The notes under the pieces were generated by a model. That model saw only the letters and a program-made list of their open reading frames with translations, searched no databases and had not been told where the DNA came from. Shown one piece after another: positions 10,085 to 19,996 of a stretch of 64,000 bases of DNA (its first letter is position 1; the number at the start of each line of letters is the position of its first letter). The position numbers and the translations under genes were made by a program. Source of the DNA: Fagopyrum homotropicum (taxonomy: Eukaryota; Streptophyta; Magnoliopsida; Caryophyllales; Polygonaceae); NCBI GenBank assembly GCA_033239125.1, contig BSWB01000005.1, forward strand, positions 146,316,494 through 146,380,493. Reading direction: 5' to 3'.

Positions 10085-10838
10085 ATTTAATAAGTAGACT
10101 TTATTATGAAACAAAGATATTAACTGCTTATTGTATTTTATGGTAAAATAAATGTACCCTTTTTTATATTTTAATGTGAAAACCTAGCCGTCACTTATTC
10201 TTCAGCTTCTGCTGTATCTTCCTCACAAACGCTACATATCGCCTCTTTTCTCTCTCTCCTCTACCTCCTTCAATCTTTAGATCTGGTATGAGAGCTACCT
10301 CCGGATTCCCACGATCTTCCTTCCGATATGCTCCATCTTCCTTCCAATCTGCTCGATCTTCGCCGGAACAATAAACCTACAGTCCCCGGTGGCCAATTGC
10401 TCGATCCTACCTACAGTCTCCATGGCGTGTTAACCTTCGGTATTACTTCTGTCTATCCATTTGATTTTACTTTGATTCGATTTTACTTCTGGTATGAGGC
10501 GTCTTGTTGTATTCGTGATGGCTCTGTAATTTGCTATCTTCTATCCATTTACTTTCACTTCGATTCGATTTTACTTCTGTCTCTGCTGAAAAAAATCGAG
10601 CTATTCATTCATTTTGTGCTTGTAATTTTGTTTCCGGAGTTAATAACCTGAAGCAGGTATGAATTTCCTGACTATTTGGCTTGTGTTTGATTTGGTGTTG
10701 CATATATGCATCATGCCTTTGACATATATGGCTAGAGACTGGATGAAGGTGTACTTTTCAAATACAAACTACCTCCTTGTTACAAATTCTCACTCTTTCC
10801 TGCAACCGCAAATCCCCTCCATACCAGATGCTCGAAAT
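10085..10838. other. Copy-1-specific segment, possibly a captured gene leader
   Basis: Sequence on both sides matches copy 2 (about 29990-30010 and from about 30052). In copy 2 the flanks are only about 60 bp apart, here about 750 bp. The segment contains a pyrimidine-rich, UTR-like stretch with CTAGCCGTCAC and CTCTCTCTCC from 10190. Short frames here match no family I know. It may be an insertion in copy 1 or a deletion in copy 2. Confidence 0.45.
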
Positions 10839-10871
10839 TACTTTTAAAAAAAGTGGGGATTTGGTTGGTTA

Positions 10872-10879
10872 ATATAAAT
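10872..10879 (+). promoter_or_regulatory. TATA-like box of B1
   Basis: ATATAAAT lies in GGTTAATATAAATTAATCCC, upstream of the inferred leader of the MOCOS-like gene. It is conserved at 30090-30097 in copy 2. The transcription start is inferred only. Confidence 0.4.
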
Positions 10880-11131
10880 TAATCCCATTAAACAATCAGT
10901 ACTCACCCTTTTACTAATAGAAAAAGGAAGAGAGACAAGAGAGGGCGAGCTTTCTTCTTGATACAACTATACAAGCACAAAAGAGACAGACAGCTTCAAT
11001 TACCATTGATGTGCTGTTCCCAAAAGTCCCTTCGTTTCTCTTCTTACTAACACTGCTTCTTCCTCTTTCTGTTGTGATTCTTGTTTCCATTTGAAGGCCA
11101 ATTTTCGGTTTCACTCATCAATTTAGTACAG

Positions 11132-11844
11132 GTGAGTTTGAACATTGAAGAAAGTGATCTCCTTTTTGTTTGAGTTTGCTGTATGCTATTTCAAGGTTTT
11201 TTTTATGATTTGGAGATCTGAAATCAGGGTTTTCAGGATTTGGGTATGGCGTTTTGGCTTCGTTGGTGTTGGATTTATTAGGATTTTTAGTCAATGCTAG
11301 GGTTTTGTGTTTTAATATATTCCTGTGAGTTACTTCTTCTGTTTTTAATTTGGATTATATATGTATATGTTCCCTTTTCAGCATCATTAGAATCTCTGAC
11401 TGTAAATTACTAATTGGACCACTAGGCGAAAGACTTTGCTCTTTTAGTTTTGAGTTTTGAATTTGGATGCTGGATTGGTCTTTTTGATTTATTTTTTTTT
11501 CAAATTCTTCTACCTTCTTTTTCATGGGTATTTTGTGGGGTTTGGTGTTACCTGAAACTTCAACTGGGCTATTCTTCTAGGGTTTGTAGTTTGTACCTGG
11601 AATCTTATGTGGCCCTATCTTTGATTCTCTTATCTGAGAAAATTTTGGGATGGTTTAAAGCAAAATCTCCATGTTCAAAGTGTGCGAAGAAGATTGAAAT
11701 AAGGTTTTTGTTTTGTTTTTTGCAAAAGTAGAATGCTTACTTTGATTTTGATAAAGCAAATTAAACTGATTACTTCTTTTCTGCATAGCTGCTTGGTTTT
11801 GAATTTTGAAAATCTGCTTTCTTTTCTCCTCTTTGCTGTTGTAG
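11132..11844 (+). other. Inferred 5'-UTR intron of B1
   Basis: The donor ACAG|GTGAGT follows a C/T- and A-rich leader. The acceptor TGTTGTAG lies about 100 bp before the start codon. The same signals occur at 30351-31059 in copy 2. After the acceptor, a minimal upstream reading frame ATG-GGC-TAG sits at 11854-11862 (31069-31077 in copy 2). Confidence 0.5.
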
Positions 11845-11947
11845 ATTTGCTTGATGGGCTAGACTGAAGCTCGAAACCTGGGTTTCTCTTCTCACAACTT
11901 CTTCCTCACTTGCTGTATTATCTCAAAAAGAATTGAACTAAGCTGAG

Positions 11948-14608
11948 ATGCATCTTTCATTGTGGAAACCAATTTCCCATTGTGCTGCTCTTATCTTGGA
12001 CAAGAAGAGCAGATCGAAAGACAGGTCTGATGTCGGCTTTGAGGGGAGACGAAACCCATCAATTCTCAGGAAATTGCAAGATAATCTCAGAGAAGCTCTT
12101 GAGGAAGCATCTGAAGATGGGTCCCTTTTCAAGTCCATTCAAGATATGGAGTCGGAGTCCTATCAGGATGAAGGCTTGGGAAGGTCAAGATCCCTTGCAA
12201 GGCTGCACATTCAGCGGGAATTTCTTAGAGCAACTGCCTTGGCTGCTGAGCGCACCTTTGAATCAGAAGGGTCCATTCCTGACCTCCATGAGTGTTTTAC
12301 GAAGTTTCTGACTATGTACCCGAAGTATCAGTCTTCTGAAAAGATTGATCAGCTGCGTGAGGAAGAGTATGAACATCTTTCGGAGCCAATTCCGAAGGTA
12401 TGCCTCGACTATTGTGGGTTTGGATTGTTTTCTTACCTTCAAACACTTTGTTATTGGGACACTTCGACGTTTAGCTTGTCTGAGATAACTGCTAATCTGA
12501 GTAATCATGCTCTTTATGGAGGTGCTGAGAGTGGCACTGTTGAGCATGATATAAAGACTCGAATTATGGATCATCTAAACATCCCTGAAAAAGAGTATGG
12601 GATTGTTTTTACTGTGAGTAGGGGTTCAGCTTTTAAGTTGTTGGCTGAATCATACCCTTTTCATACCAACAAGAAACTGTTGACAATGTTTGATCATGAA
12701 AGCCAGTCTGTTAATTGGATGGGTCAGAGTGCTAAGGAAAAGGGGGCAAAAGTGTATAGCTCATGGTTTAAGTGGCCTACTCTTAAGCTTTGCTCTACTG
12801 ATTTAAGGAAGCAGATCTCAAATAAGAAGAAAAGGAAGAAGGATTCTGCTGTTGGTCTCTTTGTGTTTCCTGTTCAGTCAAGGGTAACGGGCGCCAAGTA
12901 TTCATACCAGTGGATGGCGCTTGCTCAGCAGAATAACTGGCATGTGTTACTTGACGCTGGTTCGTTGGGTCCCAAGGACATGGATTCACTCGGATTGTCG
13001 CTTTTCCGTCCAGATTTTATAATCACGTCGTTTTATAGGGTGTTTGGTTCCGACCCAACTGGATTCGGTTGTCTTTTGATCAAGAAATCTGTAATGAGTT
13101 GCCTTCAGAGCCAGTCGGGAGTTACTGGGACAGGAATGGTAAAGATAATCCCAGTGTTTCCTCAATATTTTGGTGATTCCGTTGATGGGCTGGATGGCTT
13201 GGTTGGCTTAGAAGATGAAGAAGCTGACGAGAATGGAGATCTAAAGGGAAATACTAACAAGGGAGCACAAATGCCTGCCTTCTCTGGTGCTTTCACTTGT
13301 GATCAAGTGCAGGATGTATTCGAGACCGAATTGGAGCACGACAACAGCTCAGAGAGAGATACAAGCACAATCTTTGAAGAGACCGAAAGCATTTCTGTAG
13401 GTGAGATGATGAAGAGTCCGATTTTCAGTGAGGACGAGTCATCTGGAAACTCCTTTTGGATTGATGTGGGTCAAAGCCCTATCGAGTCTGAGGGTACAGT
13501 CCAGCGTGAGAAACAGAACCTGTTGTCACCCTTGCCGCCATTTTGGTTTACCGGTGGAAAGAAAAACAAGCAAGTCTTGTCTAAGCCTTGGGGCAAGAAT
13601 TCTATAAGTCCCGCTTATGATGAGAACGATTCAAGTCTAATGCAACATGAAAACCACCATATGCTTTCATTTGATGCTGCTATTCAGTCAGTTTCCGGGA
13701 ACCTGGACCATGTCCAAAACGGAAGACTCGATCACAGAAGTATCATCCCGAACAGTTCTGCAAGCGGGCCCAACATTGGCCCTAGTGCAATCCGAAGAGA
13801 GACGGAAGGTGAGTTCAGGCTGTTAGGAAGACGAGGAGCTGAAAGAACAGGAGGCGGAAAGTTTTTGTGCTTAGAAGAAAACGACCTTGCGGGCAAGGAA
13901 AGAAGAGTGTCCTTCAGTATGGAAGACCATCACAGAGATCACTTCAACTGTCCTATAGAAACCGGAGAAGCGTCTGGTACAGGCTATGAAGATGACCTGT
14001 ATTATAGTGAGGGAGAATACCTTGAAGACGAAGGCACGGATAGAAGGGAACCTGAGATAATTTGTCGGCATCTTGATCAAATAAACATGTTGGGGCTCAA
14101 CAAGACAACTTCCAGGCTTCGATTCTTAATCAATTGGCTTGTGACATCTCTACTTCAACTGAGGCTACCCGGTCCCAGTGCCGACACTTCTGTTCCTCTT
14201 GTTCAAATCTACGGCCCTAAAATCAAGTACGAGCGTGGTGCAGCTGTGGCATTTAACGTGAGGGACAGAAACAAAGGTCTGGTGAATCCGGAAATCGTTC
14301 AGAAGTTAGCCGAAGCTCACGGCATTTCCCTAGGTGTTGGTATCCTTAGCCATATCAGAATCATGGATGGACCGAAAAGTCATGGCAATACTCCGAACAT
14401 CGAGGATACCAAGTTGTGTAGGCCAATGGCTAACGGATGCCATGACGGGAAGAGTGGTTTCTTCCGAGTAGAAGTCATTACTGCATCTCTTAGCTTCTTG
14501 ACGAACTTCGAAGATGTGTACAAGTTGTGGGCATTTGTGGCCAAGTTCCTCAATCCTGCTTTCATCAAAGAAGATAGTAGTCTCTCAACTGTTACTGAAG
14601 AATCTTAA
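11948..14608 (+). CDS. MOCOS/PLP-transferase-like protein, copy B1
   Basis: This single open frame encodes 886 aa. Residues about 130-400 resemble the class-V aminotransferase fold of molybdenum cofactor sulfurase: a nucleophile/His region (MFDHESQSVNWM), the Asp-containing LLDAGS, and SFYRVFG..PTGFG. In MOCOS proteins the SFY.(I/V)FG block has the Lys that binds pyridoxal phosphate; here the residue is Arg364 (13037-13039), so catalysis of the usual type is doubtful. The middle (about 430-700) is acidic, Ser/Gly-rich and probably disordered. A second conserved block (EIICRHLDQINMLGLN ... IKYERGAAVAFNV) forms the C-terminus. It matches the plant family of At2g23520/At4g37100, in which these genes sit next to CDCA7-like genes. 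Function not established. Confidence 0.85.
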   Translation: MHLSLWKPISHCAALILDKKSRSKDRSDVGFEGRRNPSILRKLQDNLREALEEASEDGSLFKSIQDMESESYQDEGLGRSRSLARLHIQREFLRATALAAERTFESEGSIPDLHECFTKFLTMYPKYQSSEKIDQLREEEYEHLSEPIPKVCLDYCGFGLFSYLQTLCYWDTSTFSLSEITANLSNHALYGGAESGTVEHDIKTRIMDHLNIPEKEYGIVFTVSRGSAFKLLAESYPFHTNKKLLTMFDHESQSVNWMGQSAKEKGAKVYSSWFKWPTLKLCSTDLRKQISNKKKRKKDSAVGLFVFPVQSRVTGAKYSYQWMALAQQNNWHVLLDAGSLGPKDMDSLGLSLFRPDFIITSFYRVFGSDPTGFGCLLIKKSVMSCLQSQSGVTGTGMVKIIPVFPQYFGDSVDGLDGLVGLEDEEADENGDLKGNTNKGAQMPAFSGAFTCDQVQDVFETELEHDNSSERDTSTIFEETESISVGEMMKSPIFSEDESSGNSFWIDVGQSPIESEGTVQREKQNLLSPLPPFWFTGGKKNKQVLSKPWGKNSISPAYDENDSSLMQHENHHMLSFDAAIQSVSGNLDHVQNGRLDHRSIIPNSSASGPNIGPSAIRRETEGEFRLLGRRGAERTGGGKFLCLEENDLAGKERRVSFSMEDHHRDHFNCPIETGEASGTGYEDDLYYSEGEYLEDEGTDRREPEIICRHLDQINMLGLNKTTSRLRFLINWLVTSLLQLRLPGPSADTSVPLVQIYGPKIKYERGAAVAFNVRDRNKGLVNPEIVQKLAEAHGISLGVGILSHIRIMDGPKSHGNTPNIEDTKLCRPMANGCHDGKSGFFRVEVITASLSFLTNFEDVYKLWAFVAKFLNPAFIKEDSSLSTVTEES

Positions 14609-14911
14609 TCGTCAGTAGGAATTATACTGTTTGAAAGTCTCTCTTTTGAGTTTTCCAGAGTATAATGGTAAATACATGATGCTTGGTACTGCATTCAGTA
14701 TGCCCTCTTCTTTGTGGTATTTCAATTACCGGACTTTAGTAGACAGGTAGAGATGATTTATCTGATGTTTTGTACAGAAAGTCGAGCATATGCTTCCACT
14801 TCTAGTCAAGTACTCAATTCTATTATTTATGCAACGAGGTTTTGCGAGGGTTTAACATTTATGGGCTTTGAATGTTTTGGAAGATTTGAAAAGGGTAGGA
14901 GATACTGAGAG
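14609..14911 (+). other. Probable 3' UTR and downstream sequence of B1
   Basis: Non-coding sequence nearly identical to 33824-34144 after B2. Short frames inside it are not supported. Confidence 0.5.
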
Positions 14912-15156
14912 TAGGTTTGTTCAGACTGTCCAGGACTGGAACTGAACCGGAAATCTCTTATTGACTGGAATTTCAGGTCCGGTTTAGACCGGTTGGACCA
15001 AAAACATTTATAACTCTTTTTGCGTCCTAAATTTTGACGGACTAGACTTGAATTGAATCTGAATTATCGGTCCTGTTTCAGGCCCGATCTAACAAGAGTA
15101 TTCTCGACTGGTCCAGGTCTGGTCCACAATTCTGAACCGGAATTTGAACACCCCTA
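14912..15156. mobile_element. hAT-like non-autonomous element with ACCGG motifs (copy 1)
   Basis: The ends are TAGGTTTGTTCA and TGAACACCCCTA, inverted repeats matching at 10/12. The flanks ACTGAGAG (14904-14911) and ACCGAGAG (15157-15164) form a 7/8-matching 8-bp target duplication. The interior holds repeated AACCGGA/TCCGGTT motifs. The orthologous insertion is at 34145-34389, so it predates the duplication. Confidence 0.7.
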
Positions 15157-15461
15157 ACCGAGAGGTTTCGGGTTTGACCCCAACATAATAAGACTATATG
15201 AAATAAAATGTGGGGTGATGAAAGCTTTAGGGCTCGAGATACAAAAAAGTACACATCTAATCAGACTTTTGGGATATATCTTTTTGGCTACATGGATGGC
15301 AATCAAGGTAGTCATAAGGATTTGGAGGTATGTATTAAGTAGAATAAAGGATCAACAAGCATTAGTGGATCAACAATAGCTATTGATCAATGTAGAACTT
15401 GCGTATAATCAACAAGGTTTTCTGGACATCACTTGTGTGAAATATGATAGCTTAGAGCACT

Positions 15462-15818
15462 AGGGGTGGTATTAATACGAGTCGAGCATTTGCATGTTCA
15501 AACTCGACTCGTTTATAAACGAGACGAGTCCGAGCATAAATTTTATACAAGATTTAAAATATGTTCCTATTCGGCTCGTTTAGAAAGTGGACGAGTTTGA
15601 TCCAAGATTTTGACGAACCGAGTCCGAGTAGATCTGCTAAAATAATGCTTATATAGTGTTATTTAACCGAACTGAGTCGTGCTTGAACATTAACATGCTC
15701 AAGCTCGACTTGTTTATAAACGAGCCGAACCTAAATTTTATACGAGTTTTAAAATGTGTACATATTCGACTCGTTTAAAAAATAAACGAGCTCGAGCAGA
15801 GTTTTGATGAGTCGAGTA
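15462..15818. mobile_element. hAT-like element with GACTCGTTTATAAACGAG motifs (copy 1)
   Basis: The left end TAGGGGTGGTATTAATACG is preserved and preceded by TAGAGCAC. The right end is damaged here but survives in copy 2 as ...AGCCCTA followed by CAAAGCAC (about 35060-35072). The two flanks agree at 6 of 8 positions. The interior consists of palindromic GAGC/CTCG blocks. Confidence 0.5.
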
Positions 15819-15975
15819 GCTTGTCTCATATTTCAGCACTACAAAACACAAGGGTATACGGATCATACAAATGGTATTATAACTAGTCTGCCACGAGTAG
15901 CTTGTCTCATATTTCAGCACTACAAAACACAAGGGTATACGGATCATACAAATGGTATTATAACTAGTCTGCCAC
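15814..15975 (+). repeat. 81-bp tandem duplication
   Basis: The block from GAGTAGCTTGTCTCATATTT to ACTAGTCTGCCAC occurs twice, at 15814-15894 and 15895-15975. Copy 2 has a single diverged version ending near 35176, so this duplication arose in copy 1. Confidence 0.85.
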
Positions 15976-16082
15976 GTCCATACAATTTGTGGGCGTTGAC
16001 GTATAAAATTTCAATATCATTTACACGCCTAAACTGGATCTTATTAAGAAATATAAATACACCAACAACAATGAAACTAAGG

Positions 16083-16321
16083 GTCCGTTTGGTTTCAATT
16101 CCGAAAACGAAATGGAAACGAATTTAGTCTATATGTATATCCTCATTCATGAAATTCTATGGAATCATTCCTTGCCTCCCCATATGTATATCCTCATTCA
16201 AAAGTAACTACAATTACTTCAAATTACAATGATTCCAAAAACTTTCATGAACAAGGAAATATATATGGACTAGATTCGTTTTCATTCAGTTTCCGATTCG
16301 GAGTTCAAACCAAACGGGCCT
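16083..16321. mobile_element. Tourist-like MITE, copy-1 specific
   Basis: The ends GGGTCCGTTTGGTTT and AAACCAAACGGGCC are inverted repeats. Bordering bases are CTAA and TTAG. Copy 2 at about 35290 reads GAAACTAAAGATAGTGAGCC without the insert, an empty site next to the XLG 3' end. Confidence 0.7.
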
Positions 16322-16328
16322 TAGATAG

Positions 16329-16781
16329 TGAGCCAAGGATTACCTACAAAGCTAATCAGCTATCAATCCCTCCATCCGCATTTACAAATATAGACGCTTC
16401 TCTGTTCAACCTAATCATCTATAGTGGAACTCAGACCTATGTTCTCTCTAGGCATCAATGGGAAGGTGAGCTAGCTTCGATGCTGCAAATTAAGTACTCA
16501 TTCGAGCTGAAGTTGATTCTTTCATCCTCCCATTTGATGATCTCACTGGCATATTTCAAGGATGTGTCGACACTACCGGGCTCTAGACCCTTTACCAAGG
16601 AGACGTATAGCTTCTTGCCTGTAAGAGAGGAGAAGAGACGCTTGAACTTCACAGCCACGTGGTGGGAAGCCAATTGACCAAGTGACGGGTTATGGTTGAT
16701 ACTCGTGATGTTTTTGTATGCGGTTTGGTGGCGGCTGATAAGAGGTTGGAAATCCTCAGACCACTCGCATTGGGAGAGCGG
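16329..16781 (-). pseudogene. Truncated 3' end of an XLG gene at the duplication junction
   Basis: Matches the last exon and 3' flank of the complete XLG gene at about 35304-35752. The coding part 16455-16781 would encode XLG residues about 847-953, ending IEASSPSH like the full gene. At 16781-16783 the homology stops abruptly and CDCA7 exon 1 begins in the other orientation. The frame stays open to an ATG at 16802 supplied by antisense CDCA7 sequence (115 codons, MFGGEQSPLSQCEW...). Upstream XLG exons, including the P-loop and the NKLD motif, are absent. Confidence 0.85.
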
Positions 16782-18899
16782 ACTTTGCTCGCCGCCGAAC
16801 ATCGTCGCCGCTCCCTTAGGTACAGCAATCTCTGGACCTTCTTGTCATTGGATCATTAGTTTGATTTAGAAGTGTTATTTTGGCGCTTGTTGATTTCCTG
16901 TTAGGTTTAGGGTTTTTGTGAAATTTTCGAAATTTTTTTTTTTTGCTATTATGTTGCAAAATGAGACGCCTGTGAGCGATTTGATGGAGTTGACGTTTCC
17001 AAAGAGGACTCGTGTACCTAGAAAAGAACCGACTTTGAAGGAGATAGCTGCAAAGCTGAAGATGTGCAGGAAGGTGAGCTTGCCTAGTCAGAAGCTGAAA
17101 AGGAAAAGAGAATCAGTTAAGCTGGAGAAAGTTCCAAAGAATAAGCGGAAACGAAGGGGAGTTGCAATGCCGGAGATTTATACAGAGGTACATGAAAAAC
17201 TGCTGTGAAAAACTAAGTTGGACTGGGCTCTTTATGTTGATGGATGTGGAGAGGATGGGAAAAGGATATATGATCCCGTGAAAGGGAGGAGTTGCCACCA
17301 ATGCAGGTATCCATTTACAGTATCATGTTTAAGTTCTAATATCATTCCAAGTTTCATCTTGAAAATTTGGTACATTTTCAAGTAATGCTACAATCGATCT
17401 TTGTGGTTATTATGTGATGATCAGTGTACTGTTTTGCCCACAGTATGTAAGCTACAACAAACAAGGAAGTGTCTTGTGGTTGAAACTTGAAAGTTTCATT
17501 TGATTATGAAGAAGTAGACAAGTGTTAACTGTTAAACCCTAAACATAACTTACAATTCTGTCACGCATAATGATACATGCCCGGGGCTCATGAGATAGAG
17601 CGTAATCTCTTATAAAGGCAACTCAGTGTTGGTCATAGTGCTCACAAACAGCCAGCTGATGAGCCATAAGTAAACCTTGAAGCAAGCCAACAAAATCAGC
17701 CTTCATAATAAATGCATTGATGTACATTCCGGACTATCCCCACCGGCTCTGATGTAACCATCACCAGACTGCACATGGTTACTCATATGCACTAAACCTT
17801 TTAGGTATCTGGATCAAAAAATGGGACAAACATCAAATTTCTCAAGTCAGAGAGGTTGCTATGAGCTTGAAAAGTTATATATTTTTGTAGATTTTGCTAG
17901 TTCGTTTGATTTCCTTTTGTAACTATCCCTCCTATTTGGTGGTGTTCTGTGATAGTTTTATATTTATTCATCTTGTTTTGAATTTTGGTGGCTAGCCTTT
18001 TCTTATATATTCACTAGTAACTTATTGCCTGGCTTGCTCATAGTATTTGCTAGCAACTCTAATTTTTTGTTCAGTGTTTTTTGTTGCATTATGAGCTTGG
18101 AATTTGACATCACATATTTATTATGAAAAGGATCTGTTTTGCAGGCAAAAAACTCTTGGCCACCGTACTAGTTGTAGCTTATGTCAAAAGATTTAAGGAC
18201 AGTTTTGTGGAGATTGCTTGTATATGAGGTAGTTTATGTTGTTATAATATTATTCAAAATCTTCATGACATTATAAAATATAACACATCATTCTTTATCC
18301 GAGTATTGTGTAAAAACACTATCCCATTGTTTGTTCATTATTGCTTAACTTCTTAATATCCCTACTTCTGCAGTTTTCCCACGTGTGAGTATTCTTTGCT
18401 TACCTTAAAAACGAATTCAATCTTTGTATTTCTTATTACTCTTCGTTGGGCCCTAGATATACAATATCCAATTTAGGTACCCAGCCCGTTAAGCTATAAT
18501 AAATGGGATTTCTTCACATGTTTGAGGACCAACCATTTGTTCTTTATCATTGAACTCGCTAAAATAATGGGAGTGGTCTATTCAGCTTCTTGACATCTAC
18601 TGTTGTCAACTCGGTATCATGCTTCCTACTAGTGCATTAGGTTGTCTATGTCCTGTAAGATTATGTACCCAGTCTCTACCTTTTACATCCTTTTTAAGCT
18701 TCAGTCAAATTCATATGGTCCCCTTTATGTTTTCTTGCTATGATCAGATTGGAGTTTTCAGCAGGAGTAAAATTCTTTCACATATGTTTGAAGTATTGGC
18801 CAATTGCTTATCATCACGGATTTTACAATTACAAGTCACAACTACTATTAATTTTAAAAAAAATGACCTATATATATATATATATATAATATATATATA

Positions 18900-19183
18900 G
18901 GGTGTGGTTCCCATGAGAACACCCCCTAACGTGAGAACATGAGAACAATCGTACACCGTTGGATGTGAGTATTAAGGGTTGAGATTTAGAGTAGATATCA
19001 AAAATAATAATAACTACGAATAATAATAATTAGGAATCCAACAATAACTACGAATAATCCACTCAAACAACAATAACTACGAATAATACATTATACGATA
19101 TAGCACATTCGTAACAAAACTAATAATAATTACGAATCTGTTCTCATGTTCTCACGTTAGAGGGTGTTCTCATAGGATCTATA

Positions 19184-19186
<3 letters not shown>
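18900..19186 (+). mobile_element. 287-bp MITE inserted in (TA)n, copy 2
   Basis: It starts GGGTGTGGTTCCCATGAGAA and ends ...CCTATGAGAACACCC-type complement, ATAGGATCTATACTC. It is flanked by TA repeats on both sides. The A1 paralogue at 6823-6878 has only (TA)n between the same flanks, so the element moved in after the duplication (or was lost cleanly from A1). Confidence 0.8.
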
Positions 19187-19233
<47 letters not shown>

Positions 19234-19735
19234 TTCTGGAACTTTTTTCTATAACTTTTGATGTTGAAGGAGTAAGTTTGTACAATGGATTAAAATTTAT
19301 GGTGCAGATACGGGGAGAATGTCCTGGAAGCAAATGAAGATCCAAATTGGATTTGCCCTGTATGTCGTGATATTTGTAATTGTAGTTTGTGCCGGAATGG
19401 GAAAGGATGGCCTCCAACCAGCCTGATGTATAGGAAGGCAAGTCTCCTCAACCCTGCTTCTACTTCTGCTCCAATCAATATGTATAAATTGATCTCCATT
19501 ATTGTATTTGATGTATCTTCTCCAGATTCTAAGCTTGGGTTACAAATCAGTTGCACACTATCTCCTTCAAACAAAGCGTGCCCCGCTTGAAACTGAAACC
19601 GAATCAGAACACAAGGTTCATAAGACTCCACAATCCGCAAAGAGGTCCCTGACCTTCAATAATACCGAAGTTCCAGCTGATGGACAAAAACTTGATTATG
19701 ACGAGTCTGGACTGAGTCCAGACTCTGTAAAGGAG

Positions 19736-19996
19736 GAAGCTGTATACTATAATGCAAGTGAAAGGAAATTCAAAACAGACAAAGCTGCAGAGAATGAGGA
19801 TGAGAAGGAAGTTGGTGATTTTGAAGCTGTATACTATAATGCAAGTGAAGGGAAATTCAAAACAGACAAAGCTGTAGAATTTGAGGATGAGAAGGAAGTT
19901 GGTGAATTTGAAGCTGTATACTATAATGCAAGTGAAGGAAAATTCGAAACAGACAAAGCTGCAGAAAATGAGGATGAGAAGGAAGTTGGTGAATTA
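19736..19996 (+). repeat. Three 87-bp coding repeats
   Basis: Units start at 19736, 19823 and 19910 with GAAGCTGTATACTATAATGC. Each encodes a 29-residue acidic unit (EAVYYNASE.KF.TDKA.E.EDEKEVG.F). A1 has one full and one partial unit. Confidence 0.9.

Noticed and set aside
10328..10651. 107-codon ORF in the copy-1-specific block
   Set aside because: Hydrophobic and T-rich, no family likeness, and absent from copy 2; treated as non-coding.
11938..12138. Antisense and shifted ORFs over the MOCOS-like genes (also 12263-12574, 13871-14080, 31153-31353, 31478-31789)
   Set aside because: Shadows of the 886-codon frame; they have no independent features and appear in both copies because the DNA is duplicated.
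16159..16677. 172-codon plus-strand ORF at the XLG fragment
   Set aside because: It runs through a MITE and then antisense to the XLG last exon; the minus strand carries the recognisable protein.
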